A stretch of DNA of 64,000 nt, taken from Ophthalmolycus amberensis (lineage: Eukaryota > Chordata > Actinopteri > Perciformes > Zoarcidae). Each line of letters begins with the position of its first letter. Position 1 is the first letter of the stretch. The notes under the pieces are model-generated. The model was not told the DNA's origin and did no database searches. It saw only the letters and a program-made list of their open reading frames with translations. Shown in pieces: positions 59,233 to 64,000 of the stretch. Both the position numbers and the translations under genes were made by a program. Location of the stretch: NCBI GenBank assembly GCA_024529925.1, contig JAFEUB010001212.1, positions 310,001-374,000 on the forward strand, written 5' to 3'.

Positions 59233-61987
59233 GCCAAAAATAATTGCGTGCAAATAAAAAATGGCGCCTTATTAGCGTCTCCGGCAGCTAATTGTGGTGC
59301 CAGGAAGTGTTTCATTATCTATCAGGGCCGGCTCGTGCACGCCCGCGTAATGAAGATGACCGTATGGGAAAAGATTGTGATGGCAGAAGGGGGAGGGGCT
59401 ACTCATAATATAGCAGCTGAAATGACCCCGGTGATTACATTCTCCATATTAGCAGCCAGAGCTTGTGTATGTAAATGAAGTGTGTAGCTGCTGCATTTTC
59501 AATATATATACAAGATTGGGAGCATTTCTATTGCTTCCACGTGGCTCTCAACATGGTGATCATTGTGTCAACATGCACTAAGTGCTCCGAATATCAAATT
59601 TAGCATCTTTAATGTTCCCAGCGGCAGAATATAATCAATGTCTCCAATAGCAACAGGTATGCAAATATTTCAGAGAGTAAAAGGAAAGGCTTTATGAGTT
59701 TGCACACAGGGTATCTGAAGATATTAAGGCTCATTTTGGACCCTTCACAAGGCTCGAGGCTCTTTAATTTGATTCGTTCTTGTCCAGTGAGAAAAGCCTT
59801 TTCCACAGACTTGAGAAGTCACCCAAGCTATTTCCATCACAGGGAACACGAAGCTTCATTTTAGTTTTAGTTGTCGTTTCATTGCACCCGAGTTGAGTGC
59901 TTTGCATCAGCACTTCCTGTCAATCACCCCTGAAGTTGCTAAAAATCAAAACAAACTTTACTGTAACATCCAGGATGTCTTTTATAACCAAAATGAAAAA
60001 ACTCACACTGCATCTATCTAACGAGCATTGAAAAATACTTGGAAATACTACTCAGAGAAGTATTTCCCTATTTATTTGCCATTTATCCAGCGGTGTTTCC
60101 CACCTGGTGGAAGATCAGCCAAGAAACATTCATCCTCTGCACACTCCTGATGCCAGATTAAAAAAAAAAAATGCTTACTGTAGTATGGTTGATTTATATG
60201 CCACACGACAAGAATCTAAATTACAGCCATTTATCACAAGAGGAATTACAAATACTAAAAGGGGTCTGACGCCAAATCTTGATTCAAACATCAATAATTA
60301 GTTCGTAGAGGAAGGAAACACAGAGCTCCTCTCTGTAGTCAGCTGTGTTTATTAAAGAATTAAGCATCCCCTCCTTTCCCAGTGGTTGACTGAGGAGAGG
60401 AAATGGTCTGCAATCTCTCCACGTTATCACTGAGCAGAGAGCTTACTACTCTCAGAGGAGGTGGCGTACCAAGTGCCATCGACGTGGCGCTCAGCCTGGA
60501 AAGCCATGTTTTAACAGTCCTTTCTGCGGAGGATGTGAGTCATGAGTAACAGCAACCACTATAAATAATTTGGGGTACATTGAATTCGGATCAAAAGGCG
60601 CGTTGCATGTCGAAGCATGTGGAGAGCAGGAGGAGGAAGAGGCAAGAGAGAGGGATGATTCAAGAGAGGAGAAAGAGGGCGAAAAATATTCAGGGAAGGA
60701 AGAAGTAGAAAGGGAATGTGCAAAGGTATTATCCTAGGGGAGGAAGGAAGGGATGGGACCAATCTGATAAATGTAACTCTGACATCAGTGTGTGATGGAG
60801 ACAACCTCACTGACACCAAACGTCTCCCGCGTGCTTCGAGGTTCGTCTTGGCTCTCCTTTTGGGCATGCTGTGATAATATCCCCCTTTTTTATTCATCAC
60901 TCAGACTTAGCTTTCTCTAATTCCTTAATGGCACCCAACTAAATCTAATAACAATCTCAATGATGATAACAATGAAGACAGCAAGCTGTCTTAACAGCCA
61001 GTGGCATGCAGCCTGAGCAAGCGGAGGGACACGCTGTGTAATTAGAAGCGGCGGGTAATTGCAAATATGAGACCCGAGGCCCCAGGGAGAGGCAGAAATA
61101 AGACATGTGGGATGAAATGGTAAGCTGAGACCTGTGACTTTAGGGGGCAATTAGGCCAATTATGACCTCTGAACTTTATGATGGAGAGCAAGTGCAGGGT
61201 AAATGCTGACACAGAAATCAATAACATATCACTTCAGCATTAGTGCTGCCTGAGGGGTGAGACAATTGAACTGCTTTCCATTTAAAAACAATTGTGTCAA
61301 CATAAAAGTTATGTGGAGGCCTAAACCTGATCTGTTGGGTTCAAATGCAATGAATTCAATGCTGGACTGAAGGGAACGGAGAGCGTGTTGAACACATGTC
61401 TTACCGAGCCCCACGCCGACGATGAGCCTCCCCGCCAGGAGAACCTCCTTTCCGGGGGCGGTGCTCATCACGACCCCCCCGACGGCGAAGAAGAAGCTGG
61501 CCAGCAGGATGCACACTCGGCGCCCGAAGAGCCCGTTGAGGAAGCCGCCCAGCAGGGCGGACAGGGCAGCCGCGGCCACAGTACTTGATATGAGCACCTC
61601 CTGCCACAGGGCGCTCAGGTCCAGCTCCCTCTTCAGCAGGAGCATCGCCCCGGAGATCACCCCGGTGTCGTAGCCGAACAAGAACCCCCCCAGGGCGGAG
61701 AACGCGGCCAGCACGTAGACGAAGCCGGGCGTGACATCCTGCTGGAACTGCTTGCGCGCAGCCCTCTCCAGGTCCCCGGTGGTTGTGGAGGAGGAGGAGG
61801 CGGCGGGTGCCGCGGGCGCGCCTGCGGTGGAAGCCCCGGCGGAGGCGCCCTGGCTGCTGATGCTGGCGCTGGACGGAGCCTTGATGAGACTCCGCTCTCC
61901 TCCGTCGCTCACTTTCTTCCTCCGCTCGCCCATCAGGTTGCTCATGCTACGGAGATTGTAGTCATGGTCGACCTGCTTTCGCGACAT
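11978..61987 (-). CDS. slc2a13: SLC2A13 proton/myo-inositol cotransporter (HMIT, GLUT13); complete, 10 coding exons
   Basis: Proton-coupled myo-inositol symporter of the GLUT branch of the major facilitator superfamily, mainly a brain protein held largely in intracellular membranes. Exons: 61987-61405, 53750-53591, 52134-51932, 29524-29416, 16485-16322, 16227-16107, 13902-13777, 13642-13524, 13287-13135, 12204-11978. All are GT-AG and the phases agree: 1965 nt, 654 residues (human 648). Landmarks: TM1 with GGFLFGYDTGVISGA (100-114), GLFGRR (152-157), PVYIAEASPPHLRG (202-215), PESPRW (269-274), QQLSGIN (343-349), VGRRK, PWTINSEIYPLWAR and PETKG. The long Cys-rich extracellular loop between TM9 and TM10 (about 424-500), with sequons NST 440, NAS 465 and NSS 492, marks HMIT among GLUTs. 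The C-terminal tail (GSNYHLSDNDASDVD) is nearly identical to human. The N-terminus holds an Ala/Ser/Gly-rich spacer (38-70). Confidence 0.97.
12205..13134 (-). other. slc2a13: slc2a13 intron 9
   Basis: 930 bp, GT-AG. No gene, transposon or long simple repeat was recognised. The small introns 8 (13288-13523) and 7 (13643-13776) beside it are also plain. Confidence 0.8.
13135..13287 (-). CDS. slc2a13: slc2a13 exon 9
   Basis: 153 bp; acceptor TCTCTCTCAG, donor TACTATG|GTTAGT. Encodes GMGPMPWTINSEIYPLWAR, STGNACAAGVNWTFNIL and VSLTFLHLAQYFTYY. Confidence 0.96.
13524..13642 (-). CDS. slc2a13: slc2a13 exon 8
   Basis: 119 bp; acceptor TTCTTCCAG, donor CTCCAG|GTACAC. Encodes CSNSSLMKDQTYWAYNYCP (end of loop, sequon NSS) and TM10 (WLVLLGLVLYLAAFAPG). 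Confidence 0.95.
13777..13902 (-). CDS. slc2a13: slc2a13 exon 7
   Basis: 126 bp; acceptor GCCTGCAG, donor GGGGCAG|GTGAGT. Encodes the Cys-rich extracellular loop: CEPCMLDPGCGFCYREN, then SSCVPVNKAST. The human equivalent is CNECMLDPDCGFCYKMN. Confidence 0.96.
13903..16106 (-). other. slc2a13: slc2a13 intron 6
   Basis: 2.2 kb. Holds a (TTG)8-type run at about 14342-14366 and AT-rich sequence near 14580-14760. No exon or mobile element was recognised. Confidence 0.75.
16107..16227 (-). CDS. slc2a13: slc2a13 exon 6
   Basis: 121 bp; acceptor TCTGGACAG, donor TACCA|GTAAGT. Only 94 bp from exon 5. Encodes TM9 (GTCLSLSLLAIGFLM) and the start of the extracellular loop with the sequon ANSTCSKY. Confidence 0.95.
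16322..16485 (-). CDS. slc2a13: slc2a13 exon 5
   Basis: 164 bp; acceptor GTCCCACAG, donor GTAG|GTAAGT. Encodes YYSATILQMSGVRDDRLAIW through GVWLVERVGRRKLTLGSIV. Confidence 0.96.
17335..17389 (+). repeat. (CA)27 microsatellite
   Basis: Pure dinucleotide run in slc2a13 intron 4. Confidence 0.95.
21609..21660 (+). repeat. (CA)26 microsatellite
   Basis: Pure dinucleotide run, separated by only 50 bp from a second one at 21711-21769. Confidence 0.95.
21711..21769 (+). repeat. (AC)29 microsatellite
   Basis: Pure dinucleotide run of 59 bases, the longest uninterrupted one in the window. Confidence 0.95.
23630..23765 (+). mobile_element. LINE 3'-tail remnant
   Basis: The segment ending CTTATCTGGTAAATAAAGGT, preceded by GTAAATGACAACATGGTTCT, matches in pattern the 3' tail common to teleost LINEs and their partner SINEs (usual form ...TTACCTGGTTAAATAAAGGTTAAAT). 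Only the tail is recognisable, in plus orientation, followed by AT repeats. Confidence 0.6.
24525..24659 (+). other. Short open frame starting like a THAP zinc finger (transposon or retrocopy fragment?)
   Basis: ATG at 24525 opens a 44-codon frame beginning MPACSVPGCTHTNDG, which resembles the start of THAP domains (Cys-x4-Cys after a short N-terminus), and stops at TGA 24657-24659. A TGACGTCA palindrome lies about 25 bp upstream. No downstream continuation was found. It may be a decayed piece of a THAP-bearing transposase or chance. Not accepted as a gene. Confidence 0.25.
26823..26868 (+). repeat. (ACTC)n tetranucleotide repeat
   Basis: About 11 copies of ACTC in slc2a13 intron 4. Confidence 0.95.
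29416..29524 (-). CDS. slc2a13: slc2a13 exon 4
   Basis: 109 bp; acceptor GTGTCTGCAG, donor GTCAT|GTGAGT. Encodes EGPVIWRMLTYPPTRRALLV and GCGLQMFQQLSGINTV, the TM7 inositol/sugar-binding motif. It lies between the two largest introns. Confidence 0.95.
29833..30185. mobile_element. Palindromic (fold-back) MITE
   Basis: Two arms are inverted copies. The left arm has GAGAGTTAGAGGAGACGATC, ...CTGATGTCTG... and AGCTTAGCTTAGCATAAG; the right arm has GTGCTAAGCTAAGCTAAG, ...CAGACATCAGAC..., GATTTTCTCATC and TTCCCACAATGTTGAACCAT. This is the pattern of a common teleost MITE whose end reads ...ATGTTGAACTATTCCTTTAA. The right end runs into TTATTAAA, suggesting TTAA-type insertion. The left end has diverged. 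Confidence 0.7.
30593..30669 (+). repeat. (CA)n microsatellite, 77 bp, one interruption
   Basis: Dinucleotide run with a single G interruption at about 30624; in slc2a13 intron 3, just right of the MITE. Confidence 0.95.
33218..34691. mobile_element. 1.47-kb TIR DNA element, probably non-autonomous, TTAA-type
   Basis: Left terminus GGCCTAGTCCACACTACTCC, right terminus (reversed) GGCCATGTCCTCACTACTCC: a 20-bp terminal inverted repeat with 3 mismatches. Flanks are CTAA (33214-33217) and TTAA (34692-34695), consistent with a TTAA target duplication with one change (piggyBac or Kolobok type). Subterminal AAACTCCG/CGGAGTTTT and GTGTGGAC motifs recur. Inside are a (GA)n run (about 34297-34326), a short tandem of GAGAGACGAGT and an internal partial duplication. 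No transposase frame was recognised. Confidence 0.65.
38505..38629 (-). mobile_element. SINE-like fragment
   Basis: Read on the minus strand it begins GGGCGGCTGTGGCTCAGGAA and continues with CTCCAGTCCGCACGTCGGAG and CTTGAGCAAGATACGGAACC. This is the layout of a widespread teleost tRNA-like repeat (GGCTGTGGCTCAGGAGGTAGAGC, then GGTTCGATCC, then ...CTTGGGCAAGACACTGAACC). The B-box portion is missing, so the copy is defective. Confidence 0.55.
39075..39096 (+). repeat. poly(C) run of 22
   Basis: Longest of the homopolymeric C/G runs in the window; in slc2a13 intron 3. Confidence 0.95.
39421..39830 (+). repeat. Long purine-rich tract (GGAAA/GAGGAAA-type)
   Basis: About 400 bp almost all A and G on the plus strand, made of degenerate GGAAA, GGGGA and AGAGGAAA units. 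The slc2a13 transcript reads it as polypyrimidine. No coding content. Confidence 0.85.
42590..43548 (-). mobile_element. 5'-truncated L2-like LINE with open 3' reading frame
   Basis: On the minus strand, codons from about 43548 down to the stop at 42801 stay open and read NFLQFNKDKTEAIVFG, NLGVVMDSDLNL, HIKTITKSAYYHLKNISRIR, FIFSRLDYCNGVFTGL, LQLIQNAAARVLTKTRR and LHWLPVQQRIDFKILLLVYK. This is the C-terminal part of an L2/CR1/Jockey-group reverse transcriptase, after the catalytic YADD box, which is lost to truncation. A 3' UTR follows, with the familiar TTATTTGTATAGCACATTTC (reverse view), ending in a GGCAA pentamer tail at about 42591-42611. An 8-bp duplication AAAACAAT flanks it at 42582-42589 and 43549-43556. 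Not active. Confidence 0.85.
46789..46802. promoter_or_regulatory. RFX X-box in slc2a13 intron 3
   Basis: GTTTCCATGGCAAC fits the RFX consensus with one change in the left half site. Confidence 0.45.
46965..47003 (+). repeat. 11-bp tandem repeat (GAGTCCAGACC)
   Basis: About 3.5 copies of AGACCGAGTCC, within a looser array of GACCAAGAC/GACCGAGAC units from about 46881. The minus strand reads it as repeated DSVWTRSG, which is a by-product of the repeat and not a protein. Confidence 0.8.
51932..52134 (-). CDS. slc2a13: slc2a13 exon 3
   Basis: 203 bp; acceptor TCTCTCCAG, donor GGAG|GTAACG. Encodes YMLGLLVLPAVLQFVGFLFL, then PESPRWLIQRG and the cytoplasmic loop NIDEEYDSIKNSIDEE. Confidence 0.96.
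52135..53590 (-). other. slc2a13: slc2a13 intron 2
   Basis: 1456 bp with one interspersed teleost-type repeat (about 52246-52490). Nothing else was recognised. Confidence 0.75.
52246..52490. repeat. Interspersed teleost-type repeat in slc2a13 intron 2
   Basis: The series TGGACGTTTGTGCCAAATTT, AAATTCCCTCAAAGTGTTCC, ACAGACAACCCGAAAACATG and GCCTCCAGCCACGGCTGTTG is a recurrent teleost repeat sequence that I recognise, although I cannot name its class. Confidence 0.5.
53591..53750 (-). CDS. slc2a13: slc2a13 exon 2
   Basis: 160 bp; acceptor TCTCTCTGTAG, fed by a pyrimidine microsatellite; donor TGGAG|GTCAGC. Encodes GIASMTVPVYIAEASPP through LFITGGQFTASLVDGAFSYL. Confidence 0.96.
53753..53841 (+). 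repeat. (GA)n/(GGGA)n microsatellite at the slc2a13 exon 2 acceptor
   Basis: Pure purine on the plus strand, so CT/CCCT repeat in the transcript, ending 3 bases before the exon 2 boundary. It supplies the polypyrimidine tract of that splice site. Confidence 0.9.
54140..54305. repeat. Fragment of a GCTAACATGC-type teleost repeat
   Basis: GGGCTCTGTGAGGTTGTACT, TTGAGCTGGATGCTAACCTC, GTTTAGCAAGTATGTTCACC and GCTAACATTTGCTAATTAA follow the order of a common fish repeat rich in TGCTAACATGC. Confidence 0.55.
54576..54618 (+). repeat. (AC)21 microsatellite
   Basis: Pure dinucleotide run in slc2a13 intron 1, about 85 bp from the X-box at 54704. Confidence 0.95.
54704..54717. promoter_or_regulatory. 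RFX X-box palindrome in slc2a13 intron 1
   Basis: GTTGCTATGGCAAC differs by one base from the perfect RFX site GTTGCCATGGCAAC. The surrounding 54630-54790 is GC-rich and unlike the flanking repeats. Confidence 0.5.
55200..55330. repeat. Interspersed repeat fragment in slc2a13 intron 1
   Basis: The phrases GAGATCCAGATCACCACCGA, AAATCTAATCAACTGCTCTA and TGGAAATCCATTCATGAGCT resemble a second recurrent teleost repeat. Boundaries are approximate. Confidence 0.4.
61405..61987 (-). CDS. slc2a13: slc2a13 exon 1
   Basis: 583 bp, codons 1-194 plus one base; donor GGGCTCG|GTAAGA. The start MSRKQ matches the human MSRKA. The ATG context is weak (C at -3), but no in-frame ATG lies upstream before a stop. 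Encodes SNLMGERRKK, the low-complexity spacer, GDLERAARKQFQQD and TM1 to TM3. It is GC- and CpG-rich, like a promoter CpG island. Confidence 0.96.
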
Positions 61988-62745
61988 ATGGGAAACACAA
62001 CACAGGACGGGGCTGCTTAGTTGTATTTGATGCTGCAAAAAAATAAAATAAAATAAAATAAAGCAAACAAAAACACACTTTACTAATTGACCCACCCCAC
62101 CCCCCCTCAGTTTGGAGTTACTGCCGCGTGAGCTATCCACGATCACTCCCCCCCCTCAAAATACAAAGTTGTTTTCCAGCCTGGTCTGTATCAGTGCATC
62201 ACATCCCCGTGGTCCTGATGGGAGAGTTGAGGACGAGTGGGGAGGAAAGGTAAGATAGGAGGAGTGTAGTGGAGCAGTTCGTCACCGCTAGCGTCGGCAT
62301 GACGCAAATAAATATTGTGGAAGCACACGATGCTGGAGTGGAGCGTTTATGGCGGAGATTTAGTCTTCTACAACTCAATTCAGTCATGGAGATTATATAG
62401 ATTACTGACAACAGTTAGCAATACAGTGCACTAATAAATCGCTGTGGAAATATAGGGCAACGAGCAAGTGCAAGTTGACACACATGTATTAGGTACATGC
62501 AAAATCTAAGTTCTAACAAAGTAGAGTAAAACATAAAAAAGGGTAAGGGTACGTTTAGATACAAATACGTACAACACATAAATGAAATTGCACGTACTTA
62601 AATATGAAATATATATCCTTAACAATGAATCGCATTTCAGATTGGCTTCAGTCATAAATTCACAGACGAGCTGCTGCCTCAGGCATAATAGGAAAACGGC
62701 TGCCCCCTGCAGGTGTGACTCTAGTATTACAGGTCCAGGATCCTG
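61988..62745 (-). promoter_or_regulatory. slc2a13: slc2a13 5' UTR and promoter region
   Basis: Directly upstream of the slc2a13 start. Contains an (AAAAT)n run at about 62038-62062, C/G-rich patches, and further up a TGCGTCA CRE-like half site near 62300. The CpG-rich first exon next to it suggests a CpG-island promoter. No transcription start can be fixed from sequence alone. Confidence 0.5.
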
Positions 62746-63275
62746 CAAGGGGGTGACAAACTCAATCACAGAGAGGGCCACAATTAAAATGTGGGACTAC
62801 ATTTAATAAACAGGATAACAGGGATATTGGAGAAAGTGCAAAGATAAATAGGCTACATTCCTTTATGCATATATGTACCAGAGCCAGACGTTTGGCATCT
62901 TGAACACAGCGGTGGAGACACGGTTTGGAAACACGGAAAGTGACCCAAGTTTCCTTGCTGCATCTGAGTCGCCCAGAGGCGCAGCTTGGCTTGGAAAGCT
63001 CTCACTGCATTATACATATCTGTGATCATACATGTCTGTGTTGATCATACATGTCTGTGATCACACGGCCCCCGTGGCTGAAGCTGGAGGTTTAGCGCAG
63101 TGAGATGCTTCGTTATGTGGCACAAAAAGGCCAGCTCACATCGCCACGTTTGTGGTGCTCTTTGGTGTGGCGGGCCAGTTATGATAGACGTATGTGATAT
63201 TTTCTCGCGGGCTGGATATACGTAATTGTACCGAGGGCTGGATTTGGCCCGCGGGCCTTGTGTTTGACATCTCTG
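62746..63275. mobile_element. hAT-like non-autonomous DNA element fragment
   Basis: The left end reads CAAGGGGGTGACAAACTCAA and the right end, reversed, CAGAGATGTCAAACACAAGG. Both resemble the familiar hAT-type terminus CAGGGGTGTCAAACTCAA. The adjoining GGGCC and GGATTTGGCCCGCGGGCC sequences are typical of these elements. Length is 530 bp with no coding sequence. No clear 8-bp target duplication was found, so it is old or the ends are slightly misplaced. Confidence 0.6.
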
Positions 63276-64000
63276 CTAGATTGACTTTACTCAACGCAAA
63301 CACACAGACAGGGGGACGTGACGCACGCTGACAGGCCCAAATCCACGTTGATTATCCAACCAAAGAGCGAAGACGTTTTGTTTAAGAACACAGAATACAA
63401 TGAAACCCAACAAATATTTACACTTGACAAGCTGAAACCAGTGCCCCTTTGACGAGTTTGCCTAAAAGATTACTTGAATGATTGATTGATTATCAAACCA
63501 GTTCCCAAAAGCCCAAGCTCTTGTCTTAACATTGCTTGCTTTGTCAAACCGATTGGTCCACAATTGTTTAAAATATCTTTAGTTTACCATCACATACGAC
63601 AAAAGGTAGGCAGCAAATCCTCACAACAAAGAGGCTGGAACAAGTCATTGTGTTTGTCATTGTCAAAACGTCTGCCCTCATCCAAACTGAAACCCTGGTT
63701 CGGATCTGCCTCTTCCACACGCCCAAAGCATTATCATTGCTTGCCTTCTCCATTTATTGATCATGGCTTCAAACGCGGAGAAAGTAATCCGAGTGAACAT
63801 GCTGCAGCCTGGAGAGATGACATGGTTGTAAATGCATCCGTGTGTGGAGGGGGATCAATATGTGGACACAGTGGTGTCACACAAAATGGAGAATCTGTAT
63901 ACGGAATGATAATGGCTCACGGTTAAGCCCATTAGAGAAGGAGGGCAAGAATGGGACATGCTTAAACGCATAATGGCGTACATGGTTTCATGGTGAAAAC
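63276..64000. other. Intergenic sequence at the right edge
   Basis: No exon, RNA gene or mobile element was recognised. An open frame at 63486-63926 (146 codons) has no recognisable domain and is not supported. By synteny the next gene would be LRRK2, beyond the window. Confidence 0.6.

Larger units (their letters stand above)
53751..61404 (-). other. slc2a13: slc2a13 intron 1 (7.7 kb)
   Basis: Begins at the exon 2 end with a purine microsatellite (53753-53841). Holds repeat fragments at about 54140-54305 and 55200-55330, (CA/TG)n runs at 54576-54618, 55870-55896, 58041-58069 and about 59197-59229, an RFX X-box at 54704-54717, a purine-rich stretch at about 60613-60758, and two unique blocks that look like conserved non-coding elements (59230-59480 and 61025-61250). 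No exon was found. Confidence 0.7.

Noticed and set aside
58936..59478. 180-codon open frame on the plus strand
   Set aside because: It runs through a (GT)n tract giving CVCVCV, has no domain and lies inside an slc2a13 intron; more likely chance over a unique non-coding block.
61988..62146. N-terminal extension of slc2a13 by 53 codons
   Set aside because: The frame is open upstream of the chosen ATG but opens with GTG and holds no ATG; the MSRKQ start agrees with the human MSRKA.
1..64000. tRNA, rRNA, CRISPR or viral genes
   Set aside because: No complete tRNA (intact A and B boxes with foldable arms), rRNA segment, regularly spaced repeat array or viral gene was seen.

Overview
The window is vertebrate genomic DNA, almost certainly from a ray-finned (teleost) fish. 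It has split genes with GT-AG introns, very many (CA/TG)n microsatellites, and interspersed repeats of recognisable teleost type (L2-like LINE, hAT-like and TTAA-type DNA elements, palindromic MITEs). Three protein-coding genes account for the coding sequence, and their exons could be joined by hand with consistent splice phases.

Layout, left to right. (1) 1-4714, minus strand: the 5' part of abcd2, a peroxisomal very-long-chain fatty-acyl-CoA half-transporter. Exons 1-3 (415 codons, the membrane domain) are inside; the ATPase domain lies beyond the left edge. (2) 4715-5510: a short head-to-head intergenic region with clustered inverted CCAAT boxes, a probable bidirectional promoter. (3) 5511-9571, plus strand: complete redic1 (C12orf40 orthologue), 15 coding exons and 669 residues, a meiotic crossover factor. 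(4) 9572-11977: tail-to-tail region in which the poly(A) signals of redic1 and slc2a13 lie about 30 bp apart; most of it is the probable slc2a13 3' UTR. (5) 11978-61987, minus strand: complete slc2a13 (proton/myo-inositol cotransporter HMIT), 10 coding exons and 654 residues over 50 kb, with introns 3 (22.4 kb) and 4 (12.9 kb) holding most of the repeats. (6) 61988-64000: slc2a13 5' flank with a hAT-like fragment.

Order and orientation ABCD2(-) REDIC1(+) SLC2A13(-) match human 12q12, where LRRK2 follows, so this is an old conserved block. The three genes share no pathway (peroxisomal lipid import, meiosis, inositol uptake). What links them is arrangement: a shared promoter region on one side and abutting 3' ends on the other.

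The large introns hold no further gene that I can support. They contain a 5'-truncated L2-like LINE with a still-open reading frame, a 1.47-kb TIR element, fold-back MITEs, RFX X-box palindromes, long purine tracts and an unusual number of long poly(G)/poly(C) runs. I found no previously undescribed system. The best leads are the TIR element, the microsatellites that form splice-acceptor tracts, the convergent poly(A) overlap and candidate conserved non-coding elements.
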